A stretch of 64,000 nucleotides of DNA, from contig CAVUSZ010000049.1 of the NCBI GenBank assembly GCA_963744255.1, positions 1-64,000 of the forward strand, given 5' to 3'. Positions 17,395 through 24,985 of the stretch are shown here, piece by piece. The position numbers were made by a program, and so were the translations under genes. Origin of the DNA: DATEDA01 sp963744255. Its GTDB lineage: Bacteria; Pseudomonadota; Gammaproteobacteria; Burkholderiales; SG8-39. The notes beneath the pieces were generated by a model. It saw only the letters and a program-made list of their open reading frames with translations. It was not told where the DNA came from and did not search any database. How positions within the stretch are numbered: the first letter of the stretch is position 1; each line of letters begins with the position of its first letter.

Positions 17395-18981
17395 ATGCAT
17401 CTGTATGAAGAGAGGTCCTGGGAGCAGGCGCACGTCGACGAGCAGGGCATGCACGCGCCTTCCCCGGTGATTCGACTCCATCCGGCCGATGACGTCGTGA
17501 TCGCGCGCCAGCAGCTGGTCGGCGGCACGCGTGTTCCGGACGAGGGTTTCGTCGTCGCCGGGCTCGTTCCACCCGGCCACAAGATCGCCACGCGGCGCAT
17601 CGCTTCCGGTCGTCCGGTGCATCGCTACAACCAGATCATCGGTACCGCAAAGCGGGACATCGAACCGGGCCAGCATGTGCATGTCCAGAATCTCGCGATG
17701 GCGGAGTTCGCGCGCGACTATGCGTACTGCGCCGACGCCAAGCCGACCGAGTATTTCGCCGAGCCGGCATCCTTCATGGGCTTCGTCCGCCCGGATGGGC
17801 GCGTCGCGACGCGCAACTTCATCGGCATCCTGACCAGCGTCAACTGCTCGGCCACCGTGGCGCGTGCGATTGCCGACCACTTCCGTCGTGATATTCACCC
17901 CGAGGCGCTCGCCGGCTACCCGAACGTCGACGGAGTGGTCGCTTTGACCCACTGGACCGGCTGTGCCGTGGATCCGGAAGGCGAGGGCCTCGTCGTGTTG
18001 CGGCGGACGCTCGCCGGCTACGCGCGGCATCCCAACTTCGCGTCGATCCTCTTCATCGGCCTCGGCTGCGAGACCAATCAGATCGGCGGCGTGCTCCAGT
18101 CGCACGGCTTGACCGAGCGCGCGCAGCTGCGCGCCTTCACCATCCAGGACACGGGCGGCACGCTGAAGACCATCGCGCACGGCATCGAGTTGATCACGTC
18201 CATGCTGCCGCAGGCGAACGACACCAGGCGGCAGAGCGTGCCGGCGGCCCATCTCACGGTCGGACTTCAGTGCGGGGGCTCGGACGGCTACTCCGGCATC
18301 ACCGCCAACCCTGCGCTGGGCGCAGCGGTGGACCTGCTGGTCCGCCACGGCGGGACGGCGATTCTCTCCGAGACGCCCGAGATCTTCGGTGCCGAGCACC
18401 TGCTGACCCGCCGTGCCGTGTCGCGCGAGGTAGGTGAAAAGCTGATCAAGCGCATCCACTGGTGGGAACAGTTTTGCGAGCGCAACAACGCGGAGCTGAA
18501 CAACAACCCTTCGGCCGGGAACAAGGCGGGCGGACTGACGACCGTGCTCGAAAAATCGCTCGGCGGGGTGACGAAGGCCGGCACCACCAACATGGTCGAC
18601 GTTTACGAGTACGCCGAGCCCGTCACGGCCAAGGGTTTCGTGTTCATGGATACGCCGGGCTATGACCCGATCTCCGCAACCGGGCAGGTGGCGGGAGGAG
18701 CGAATATGATCTGCTTCACTACCGGGCGCGGCTCGGCTTACGGCTGCCAACCCTCGCCGTCGCTCAAGCTCGCCACCAACACCGCCCTGTGGGAGCGCCA
18801 GCAGGACGACATGGACATCAACTGCGGCGAGATCATCGACGGCACGACGAGCATCCAGGAGGTCGGCGAGCGCTTTTTCCAGATGATGCTCGATTGCGCT
18901 TCCGGGAAGAAATCGAAAAGCGAGCTGCACGGCTACGGGCAGAACGAGTTCGTGCCCTGGCAGATCTCCGTCATCACCTGA
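17395..18981 (+). CDS. UxaA-family sugar-acid dehydratase (altronate dehydratase-like)
   Basis: 528 residues. The ATG at 17395 has a strong GAGGAGAGG ribosome site; an internal Met at 17449 would give a more usual family length. An N-terminal SAF domain (about residues 25-105, IRLHPADDVVIARQQLVGG, HKIATRRIASGRPVHRYNQI) is followed by the UxaA core: GRVATRNFIGILTSVNCSAT, LTHWTGCAVDPEGEGL, GLGCETNQIGG, LQCGGSDGYSGITANPALG and FTTGRGSAYGCQPSPSLKLA. Conserved Cys residues fit the Fe-dependent centre. Such enzymes dehydrate D-altronate, D-galactarate or related acids to 2-keto-3-deoxy acids. Flanked by two DctP binding proteins and followed by a keto-deoxy-acid dehydratase, so a pentonate or hexonate substrate is likely. 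Confidence 0.87.
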   Translation: MHLYEERSWEQAHVDEQGMHAPSPVIRLHPADDVVIARQQLVGGTRVPDEGFVVAGLVPPGHKIATRRIASGRPVHRYNQIIGTAKRDIEPGQHVHVQNLAMAEFARDYAYCADAKPTEYFAEPASFMGFVRPDGRVATRNFIGILTSVNCSATVARAIADHFRRDIHPEALAGYPNVDGVVALTHWTGCAVDPEGEGLVVLRRTLAGYARHPNFASILFIGLGCETNQIGGVLQSHGLTERAQLRAFTIQDTGGTLKTIAHGIELITSMLPQANDTRRQSVPAAHLTVGLQCGGSDGYSGITANPALGAAVDLLVRHGGTAILSETPEIFGAEHLLTRRAVSREVGEKLIKRIHWWEQFCERNNAELNNNPSAGNKAGGLTTVLEKSLGGVTKAGTTNMVDVYEYAEPVTAKGFVFMDTPGYDPISATGQVAGGANMICFTTGRGSAYGCQPSPSLKLATNTALWERQQDDMDINCGEIIDGTTSIQEVGERFFQMMLDCASGKKSKSELHGYGQNEFVPWQISVIT

Positions 18982-19033
18982 ACCGGAACGATCGGTCCAC
19001 GTACCTACGCGAGCCCATGGAAGGAGGACTCTC

Positions 19034-20056
19034 ATGACCCGCAGCCCGAAATGCATTGTCGGGAGCCTGTTTGCAACCGGTGCGCTGCTGTTCTCTGGCC
19101 TGGCGCAAGCGCAGGACGCCAAGGAACGGAACCTGCGCGTGGCGTTCGTGCAAGTGAAGGAGCATCCGCATGGCGCGGGCGCGCAGAAGTTCGCGGAGCT
19201 CGTCACCCAGAAGAGCGGCGGCAAGATCAAGGTCGGAGTGTTCGGCGGCGGAACCCTCGGCGGGGATGCCCAGGTCATCTCGTCGCTGCAGGGCGGCACC
19301 ATCGACATGACGATGGTGAGCCCGGGGCTGCTCGTCGGACTGGCCAAGGAGTTCGGGGCGCTGGATCTCCCGTTCCTCTTCACCGATTACAAGGAGGTCG
19401 ACGCCGTGCTCGACGGGCCGGTCGGCCAAAAGCTGCTCGAGAGGCTTCCCGAGAAGGGGCTGATCGGGCTCGGCTACTGGGATCACGGCTTCCGCAACCT
19501 GACCAACAGCAGAAGGCCGGTCGCGAAGCTGGAGGACATCCAGGGATTGAAGATCCGCGTCATCCAGATTCCCATCTTCATCGAGATGTTCAACGCGCTC
19601 GGTGCGAACGCGGTGCCCATGGGCTTCCCGGAGCTGTACACGGCGCTGGAGACCCGGACGGTCGACGGACAGGAAAATCCTTTCGCCTCGATCGAAGCGA
19701 GCAAGTTCTACGAGGTGCAGAAGTTCGCCTCGACGACGCGTCACGTCTACAATCCGCTGGTCGTCATCTTCAGCCGGAAGACGTGGGACCGGCTCTCGAA
19801 CGATGAGCGCACGATCGTCCAGGCCGCGGCGAAGGAGGCCGGCGCGTACGAGCGCAAGGTGTCCAGGGAAGCGAACGAAAAGTCCGTCGAACTGGTGAAG
19901 AGCAAGGGCATGACGGTCACCGAGATTCCCGCGCAGGAGATCGCCCGGATGCGCGAGAAGGTGAAGCCGGTGACCGACAAGTTCGTCAAGGAGGCCGGCG
20001 AAGGGCTGGTGAAGGAGATGTACGCCGAGATCGACAAGGTGCGCGGCAGGAAATAG
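19034..20056 (+). CDS. TRAP transporter substrate-binding protein, DctP family (short Sec type)
   Basis: 340 residues with a Sec signal ending near AQA-QDA (residue 26). Same architecture as the protein at 16306: GAGAQKFAELVTQKSGGKIK, GGGTLGGDAQVISSLQGGTI, GALDLPFLFTDYKEVDAVLD, GLGYWDHGFRNLTNSRRPVA and LKIRVIQIPIFIEMFNALGA. The two are clear paralogues that flank the UxaA-family gene. AAGGAGGA sits upstream of the ATG. Two receptors in one operon could widen the range of acids captured, or one may be a recent duplicate. No membrane subunits follow. Confidence 0.88.
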   Translation: MTRSPKCIVGSLFATGALLFSGLAQAQDAKERNLRVAFVQVKEHPHGAGAQKFAELVTQKSGGKIKVGVFGGGTLGGDAQVISSLQGGTIDMTMVSPGLLVGLAKEFGALDLPFLFTDYKEVDAVLDGPVGQKLLERLPEKGLIGLGYWDHGFRNLTNSRRPVAKLEDIQGLKIRVIQIPIFIEMFNALGANAVPMGFPELYTALETRTVDGQENPFASIEASKFYEVQKFASTTRHVYNPLVVIFSRKTWDRLSNDERTIVQAAAKEAGAYERKVSREANEKSVELVKSKGMTVTEIPAQEIARMREKVKPVTDKFVKEAGEGLVKEMYAEIDKVRGRK

Positions 20057-20103
20057 GGAACGTCGCGGTACGCATTCGCTCGGTTCTGGCGTAGGGGGTG
20101 ACG

Positions 20104-21033
20104 ATGAGCATCTTCGAGACGGCGCGGTTCAAGGGCGTGTTTCCGGTGGTACCGACGACGTTCACCGACGAGGGCGAGCTGGACATCGCCAGCCAGAAGC
20201 GATGCATCGACTTCATGATCGATGCCGGTTCGAACGGGCTCGCGATCCTCGCGAACTTCTCGGAGCAGTTCGTGCTCGCCGACGACGAGCGCGAGCTGCT
20301 GACGAAAACCATTCTCGATCACGTGGCCGGGCGCGTGCCCGTCATCGTCACGACGACGCACTTCAGCTCCCGGGTCTGCGCCGAGCGGTCCCGGCGGGCG
20401 CAGAGCGCGGGCGCCGCGATGGTCATGGTGATGCCGCCCTACCACGGGGCGACGATCCGTGTGCCGGAGGGGGAGATCTACCAGTTCTTCCGCGTGCTCT
20501 CGGACGCGATCGACATTCCCATCATGATCCAGGACGCGCCGGTGAGCGGGACGCCGCTGCCCGCGGCGTTCCTCGCGCGAATGGCGAAAGAGATACCGAA
20601 TGTCGCGTACTTCAAGATCGAGGTGCCCGGGGCGGCCGCGAAGCTGCGCGAGCTCATTCGGCTCGGTGGCGATGCGATCGAAGGCCCGTGGGACGGCGAA
20701 GAGGCCATCACGCTGCTTCCGGACCTCGATGCCGGTGCGACCGGTGCCATGACGGGCGGGGCCTACCCGGACGGGCTGCGGCGCATCTTCGACGACTACC
20801 ACGCCGGGCGGCGCGAGCAGGCCGTGGCGAATTACGAGCGCTGGTTGCCGCTGATCAACTGCGAGAATCGCCAGTGCGGCCTGCTGGCGTGCAAGGCGCT
20901 CATGAAGGAGGGGGCGGTGATCGCCTCGGAGGCCCCTCGCCATCCCATCCCGCCGCTGCATCCGGCGACGCGCGCCGGCCTCATCGAGACCGCACGCCGG
21001 CTCGATCCGCTCGTTCTGCGCTGGGGAAAATAG
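20104..21033 (+). CDS. DHDPS-family dehydratase, probable L-2-keto-3-deoxyarabonate dehydratase
   Basis: 309 residues from ATG 20104 (GGGGG at about -8; a GTG two codons earlier is possible). The fold is the DHDPS/N-acetylneuraminate lyase barrel, with the Schiff-base lysine Lys171 in VAYFKIE. The usual catalytic Tyr position reads PIMIQDAPVSGT, and blocks such as LAILANFSEQFVLADDERE, MVMPPYHGATIRVPE and EGPWDGEEAITLL match, from memory, the L-2-keto-3-deoxyarabonate dehydratase type described in Azospirillum rather than true DapA. That enzyme dehydrates the keto-deoxy-acid to alpha-ketoglutarate semialdehyde. Its place after the UxaA-family dehydratase gives a two-step dehydration route. An aldehyde dehydrogenase for the next step is not in this operon. 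Confidence 0.78.
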   Translation: MSIFETARFKGVFPVVPTTFTDEGELDIASQKRCIDFMIDAGSNGLAILANFSEQFVLADDERELLTKTILDHVAGRVPVIVTTTHFSSRVCAERSRRAQSAGAAMVMVMPPYHGATIRVPEGEIYQFFRVLSDAIDIPIMIQDAPVSGTPLPAAFLARMAKEIPNVAYFKIEVPGAAAKLRELIRLGGDAIEGPWDGEEAITLLPDLDAGATGAMTGGAYPDGLRRIFDDYHAGRREQAVANYERWLPLINCENRQCGLLACKALMKEGAVIASEAPRHPIPPLHPATRAGLIETARRLDPLVLRWGK

Positions 21034-21040
21034 CGCCCTC

Positions 21041-21304
21041 GTGAGCCGCAAGGCGGGGCGCTACGAAGCGCCCGGCGAATGGGGCCGCGCCATCGATTGC
21101 TACGTCCGCGGGATCGAGACCGACGACCTCATCGAAGCGCTCCACCGCGGCCAGATGCGTTGCCTGATCGAGCTCGGGCAGCGGGCCGAGGCGATGAGCG
21201 TGGTCCGTCGCCTGCGGCAGACGCTGTCGGTCAAGCTGGGCTTGAACCCGTCGGCGCTGACCCTCGCCCTCGTGGACGCCCTGCGAGGAAGTGCGGATCC
21301 CTGA
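21041..21304 (+). pseudogene. Bacterial transcriptional activator domain (BTAD) fragment
   Basis: The frame at 21041-21304 (87 codons, GTG start only 7 bases after the previous stop and no ribosome site) reads GEWGRAIDCYVRGIETDD, ALHRGQMRCLIELGQRAEAM and VVRRLRQTLSVKLGLNPSA. This is the TPR-like BTAD end found at the C-terminus of large SARP/MalT-like regulators. The hundreds of residues that should come before it (ATPase and TPR domains) are missing. It is therefore a 3' remnant; the deletion joint lies directly behind the preceding operon. Confidence 0.65.
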
Positions 21305-21481
21305 GCGGTCCGCGCCCCACGCGGATGAGTCCTGCGGGAGCGAGCGCGCGCGCCCGCGGCGCTCGGCGAGCAGCGCCTCGCGCCCGCTCATTCAAACGAG
21401 AACTCTGCCGGCCGAAGGACGTGGTGCCGCCACGTTGTATGCTTTGTGAATCCTTCGATTGGCTACGTCCAAGGCGCTTTG

Positions 21482-22156
21482 ATGGTCTGGAACGACTTTA
21501 CTCAACTCTTCGGCGCGATCCTGGTCATTGTCGGTGCCGTTCTGCCCGTCGTCAATCCTCCGGGCGACGCACCGATCTTCCTGCGGATGACGGTCGGTTG
21601 CGATGACGCGACACGCAGCGCGCTGGCGCGGCGCATCGCGGTCTACTCGTTCGCCCTGTTGCTGGGTTCCATGTTGTTCGGCTCATTCGTCCTGCGCCTG
21701 TTCGAATTGTCAGTCGCCGTCATCCAGGTGGCTGGAGGCGCGGTCGTATGCTCGCTCGGCTGGAAGCTACTCAACGACGATCCGAAACCGTCCGAAATGA
21801 CCGTCGACCCGCGCCAGGCTTCGGCCGCTGCAATGGCGCGATCGTTCTATCCGCTGACGATGCCGCTGACGGTCGATCCAGGGGTGATGTCGGTGGCGGT
21901 CACCGTCGGTGCCAACCACGCACACACGCTCGATCTGCTGCTGGTACAGATCTTGGCCGCATTCATCGGCGCCGGCATTGTCGCATTGTCCATCCTGCTG
22001 ACGTACCGTTATGCCAAGCGCTTTGCTGAACGCATCGGGCACCAGGGCATGATCATCGTGTTGCGTCTGTCTGCCTTCATCGTGCTGAGCATTGGCGTGC
22101 AGATCGGCTGGAACGGAGTGAAGGCGCTTCTCAAGGAGATCGGCATTCCCGCGTGA
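21482..22156 (+). CDS. MarC-family integral membrane protein
   Basis: 224 residues from ATG 21482 (AAGG upstream); a GTG at 21446 would add 12 residues. Six hydrophobic helices in the MarC (NAAT) arrangement: GAILVIVGAVLPVVNPPGDA in helix 1 (the N-P-P-G motif), LFELSVAVIQVAGGAVVCSL, SFYPLTMPLTVDPGVMSVAV and IIVLRLSAFIVLSIGVQIGW. The family has no settled function; the old link with multiple antibiotic resistance was withdrawn, and transport of amino acids or export of metabolites has been suggested. The region 21305-21481 before it shows nothing but the tail of the BTAD remnant. Confidence 0.85.
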   Translation: MVWNDFTQLFGAILVIVGAVLPVVNPPGDAPIFLRMTVGCDDATRSALARRIAVYSFALLLGSMLFGSFVLRLFELSVAVIQVAGGAVVCSLGWKLLNDDPKPSEMTVDPRQASAAAMARSFYPLTMPLTVDPGVMSVAVTVGANHAHTLDLLLVQILAAFIGAGIVALSILLTYRYAKRFAERIGHQGMIIVLRLSAFIVLSIGVQIGWNGVKALLKEIGIPA

Positions 22157-22346
22157 TCAGCCGTCCGTCTATCGCACAACGGGGACGCTCATCCTTCGCG
22201 AATACCAGCTCCGAGCGCTCGAGCGGGAGAACATCAGTCACCTCATCTAGCGGTCTGCAATCACCGGGTGCCAGCTTCTGCAAGTCCGAAGAGACCGGGG
22301 ATCAGCAGCGGGAATGCCATGGCCGTACTCTTCGTGCCCCGCGCCG

Positions 22347-22979
22347 TCACTCGTCGAGCTGCACGACCACCTTGTGCCCGTCGACCACGTTCCGGAACTG
22401 CACGAGCTGCCGGTTGCGGTCGAACCACACGGTGGCGTGCCAGTCGCCCGAGAACTCGAACCGCTCGGCGGCGATCCTTCTCGTCGCGATCGTGAGGGTC
22501 TCCTCCGAGCGCGCGATCTTCACGTTCAGCAGCGTCAGGGTCTTGAGATCGAAGAGCAGCGACCGGTCGACGATAGCGTAGTGCCAGACCGAAGCGGGGA
22601 AGGCCTTGTCCGGCAGCTCCACCGGCTTGTCGTTGAGCGCGCCCTTGTAGAGCTCGGCCCCGCGATCGAGCGTCGCCTCATAGATCTTGCCGTCGTCGTC
22701 GGTCCGGCCCCGCAGCTGGTGCAGCTCGCCGCGCCGCCATGCCTCGTGCAGGTTCTGCTCGAAATTGAACATCCGAACGCCGAAGATCGAGAGCGAGGCG
22801 CGCGTCTTGAGCGTTTCGACGTCGCCCGCCTCGCTGTACTCGATCGTGTAGTGGATCTGCCCCGCCTTCTTGTCGTCGATGTAGATCGAGCCGAAGCGGT
22901 TCTCGCTCCGCCCGCCTGCCTGCGCGCCCGACGCGAGGCCGATCAGCACGATCCAGATCAGGAGACGGAAAGGCCACAT
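22347..22979 (-). CDS. DUF6134-family secreted protein
   Basis: 210 residues; ATG 22979 with GGGGG upstream starts a Sec signal peptide (MWPFRLLIWIVLIGLASGAQ). The mature part carries the repetitive beta pattern of DUF6134: FGSIYIDDKKAGQIHYTIEY, FGVRMFNFEQNLHEAWRRGE and LRGRTDDDGKIYEA, then LPDKAFPASVWHYAIVDRSL. It is probably a periplasmic beta-sandwich protein; members sit near outer-membrane or lipid genes but the role is unknown. It converges with marC (22156) and is divergent from the gcv operon, with its 5' end about 240 bases before the riboswitch. Confidence 0.72.
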   Translation of the reverse strand: MWPFRLLIWIVLIGLASGAQAGGRSENRFGSIYIDDKKAGQIHYTIEYSEAGDVETLKTRASLSIFGVRMFNFEQNLHEAWRRGELHQLRGRTDDDGKIYEATLDRGAELYKGALNDKPVELPDKAFPASVWHYAIVDRSLLFDLKTLTLLNVKIARSEETLTIATRRIAAERFEFSGDWHATVWFDRNRQLVQFRNVVDGHKVVVQLDE

Positions 22980-23218
22980 CGCGGATCCCCCGTTGACGGC
23001 ACCGCGGATGTTCTCACGGAGGCCGTCACCGCGGCGGCGATGACGAGCGCAGATTCCGGGATGCGACGGCGAGCAGGTCGGGGGCGGTCGGTCCACGCGA
23101 TCGACCGCGTAGATCGGGTACTCCGGCTGCTCCAGAAATATCTCACCAGGGCATCGGAGCGGTGGCTCGCAAAGGCGCGCGGTGCTAAGCTCCCTCTGCA
23201 ATCCGGCCGATCGCCGCG

Positions 23219-23452
23219 ATGGGAGAGCGTGCCGGGCCCGCGAACCGGGCGGGCAGCCGGCACCGCCGAAGGCGCAAACGCCCGTGAACCGCTCAGGCTG
23301 AACACCATCGCAGGCGGGCCGCTCTGGAGAGCGTCCGGACTCGGGTCGAGGATCCGAGGGCCGGCCCACCGAAGGGGCACGCGGGGAGCATGCGCAGGTT
23401 CGCGTCGCGCGCTCCCCGTAATCTCTCAGGTACCGAGGACAGAGAGGGCGGA
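23219..23452 (+). ncRNA. Tandem glycine riboswitch
   Basis: Two glycine aptamers in series precede gcvT. Aptamer 1 (about 23221-23333) opens with GGGAGAGCG, has the conserved CCGCCGAAGGCGCAAAC core and closes with CTCTGGAGAGCG. Aptamer 2 (about 23358-23450) has CCACCGAAGGGGCA, then TAATCTCTCAGGTACCGAGGAC and a closing AGAGAGGGCG. The spacer of about 25 bases is usual for the tandem form. Such riboswitches turn on the glycine cleavage genes when glycine is high. The remaining bases to the start codon (23453-23493) would hold the expression platform; a T-rich patch CGTTTTCGTTT lies there. Confidence 0.9.
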
Positions 23453-23493
23453 GCGAGATCCTCGCTTCGCCGTTTTCGTTTCCGGGAGCGGGC

Positions 23494-24583
23494 TTGCTCA
23501 AGACGACCGCGCTGAACGCCGTCCACCGCGAAGCGGGGGCGAAGCTCGTCGATTTCGCCGGCTGGGAGATGCCCCTCCATTACGGCTCGCAGATCGAGGA
23601 GCATCACGCCGTCCGGCGTGCGGCGGGCATGTTCGACGTGTCGCACATGCGCGTGGTCGAGATCCTCGGCGCCGGTGCGCGCGACTTCCTCCGCCTTGCG
23701 CTCGCGAACGACGTCGCCAGGCTCGACGCGCCGGGCCGCGCGCTCTACTCGTGCCTCCTGAACGGGCAGGGCGGCGTGGTGGACGATCTGATCGCGTACT
23801 TCATCGCGGACGAGGCATATCGGCTGGTCGTCAACGCCGGCACCGCGGACAAGGACATCGCCTGGCTCGGCGAGCTCGCGCTGCGCCGCCCGCTCGATGT
23901 CGCCATCGTTCCGCGCCCCGATCTCGCGCTGATCGCGGTCCAGGGCCCGTACGCGCGCGAGCTCGCCTGGGCCGCAATCCGCGGCCTCGAGGCTGCAACC
24001 GCGGGACTGCGGCGGTTCCAGGGCGCGTTCTTCCGCGACTGGTTCGCCGCGCGCACCGGCTATACCGGCGAGGACGGCTTCGAGCTCATGCTGCCCGCGC
24101 CGCTCGCCGCGCGCGCGTGGAAGCTGCTCGCGGCGGCGAACGTCCGGCCCTGCGGCCTCGGCGCCCGCGACACGCTGCGGCTGGAGGCCGGCATGGCCCT
24201 CTACGGCCAGGACATGGACGAGACCACGAGCCCGCTCGAGGCCGGCCTCGCCTGGACCGTCGACACGAAGACCGACCGCGACTTCGTCGGGCGCGCGGCG
24301 CTCAGCGCCGCCGACCCGCGCGCTCACCGGGCTCGTGCTGCTCGACCAGGGCGTGCTTCGGGCGCACCAGCCGGTGCGGACCGCGCATGGCGACGGCGTG
24401 ACCACGAGCGGCTCCTTCGCGCCGACGCTCAACCGGTCGGTCGCGCTGGCCCGCGTCCCCGCGGCCGTCGGCGCGGGCGACACCGTCGAGGTGGAGATTC
24501 GCGGCAAGGGCCTGCGCGCCCGCGTCGTGCCGCCGCCCTTCGTGCGCGACGGGAAGAGCCTGATCGACCGATTCCTGCACTGA
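23494..24583 (+). pseudogene. gcvT: Aminomethyltransferase (glycine cleavage T protein), single frameshift
   Basis: The frame starts at TTG 23494 (GGGAGCGGG just upstream) with LKTTALNAVHREAGAKLVDF, then AGWEMPLHYG and AGMFDVSHMRVVEI, the folate-site motifs of GcvT. Around 24320 the frame is lost: two bases are missing (or one is surplus) in a CG-rich run, and the next frame continues LTGLVLLDQGVLRAHQPV, TTSGSFAPTLNRSVALARVP and KSLIDRFLH to the stop at 24583. The repaired protein has 363 residues, the usual length. It transfers the aminomethyl carbon to tetrahydrofolate and releases ammonia. Since gcvH and gcvP are intact, a consensus error is the likelier cause. Confidence 0.88.
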
Positions 24584-24598
24584 CCCTACGAGACCCTC

Positions 24599-24985
24599 AT
24601 GAATGCACCCGACGACCTCAAGTACACCCCGACCCACGAGTGGGTCCGCGCCGAGCCCGACGGGACGCTCGCGGTCGGGATCACGGATTTCGCGCAGGAA
24701 GCGCTCGGCGACATCGTGTTCGTCGAGTTCCCGAAGATCGGGGCCGAGGTGAAGGCCGGCGACGCGGTCGGCGTCGTGGAGTCGGTCAAGGCCGCCTCGG
24801 ACATCTATGCGCCGGTGGCGGGCGAGGTCGTCGCGATCAACGACGCGATCCCCGACCACTGGGAGCGAATCAACCAGGACGCGTTCTCGGCGTGGCTCTA
24901 CAGGCTGCGGCCGTCGGGGGCCGGCGAGCTGCAGGGGCTCCTCGACGCCAAGGCCTACGCGGCCGCGGCGGAGGCATCGAAATGA
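24599..24985 (+). CDS. gcvH: Glycine cleavage system H protein
   Basis: 128 residues, full length. The lipoylation site Lys64 lies in VVESVKAASDIYAP, flanked by GITDFAQEALGDIVFVEFP, the standard H-protein pattern. It carries the aminomethyl group on its lipoyl arm between the P, T and L proteins. It starts 15 bases after gcvT and its stop overlaps the gcvP start (ATGA), so the three genes are translationally coupled and controlled by the glycine riboswitch. Confidence 0.96.
   Translation: MNAPDDLKYTPTHEWVRAEPDGTLAVGITDFAQEALGDIVFVEFPKIGAEVKAGDAVGVVESVKAASDIYAPVAGEVVAINDAIPDHWERINQDAFSAWLYRLRPSGAGELQGLLDAKAYAAAAEASK

Noticed and set aside
22980..23501. Upstream extension of the DUF6134 gene (384-codon frame)
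   Set aside because: The extension runs antisense through the glycine riboswitch; the signal peptide at 22979 marks the true start.
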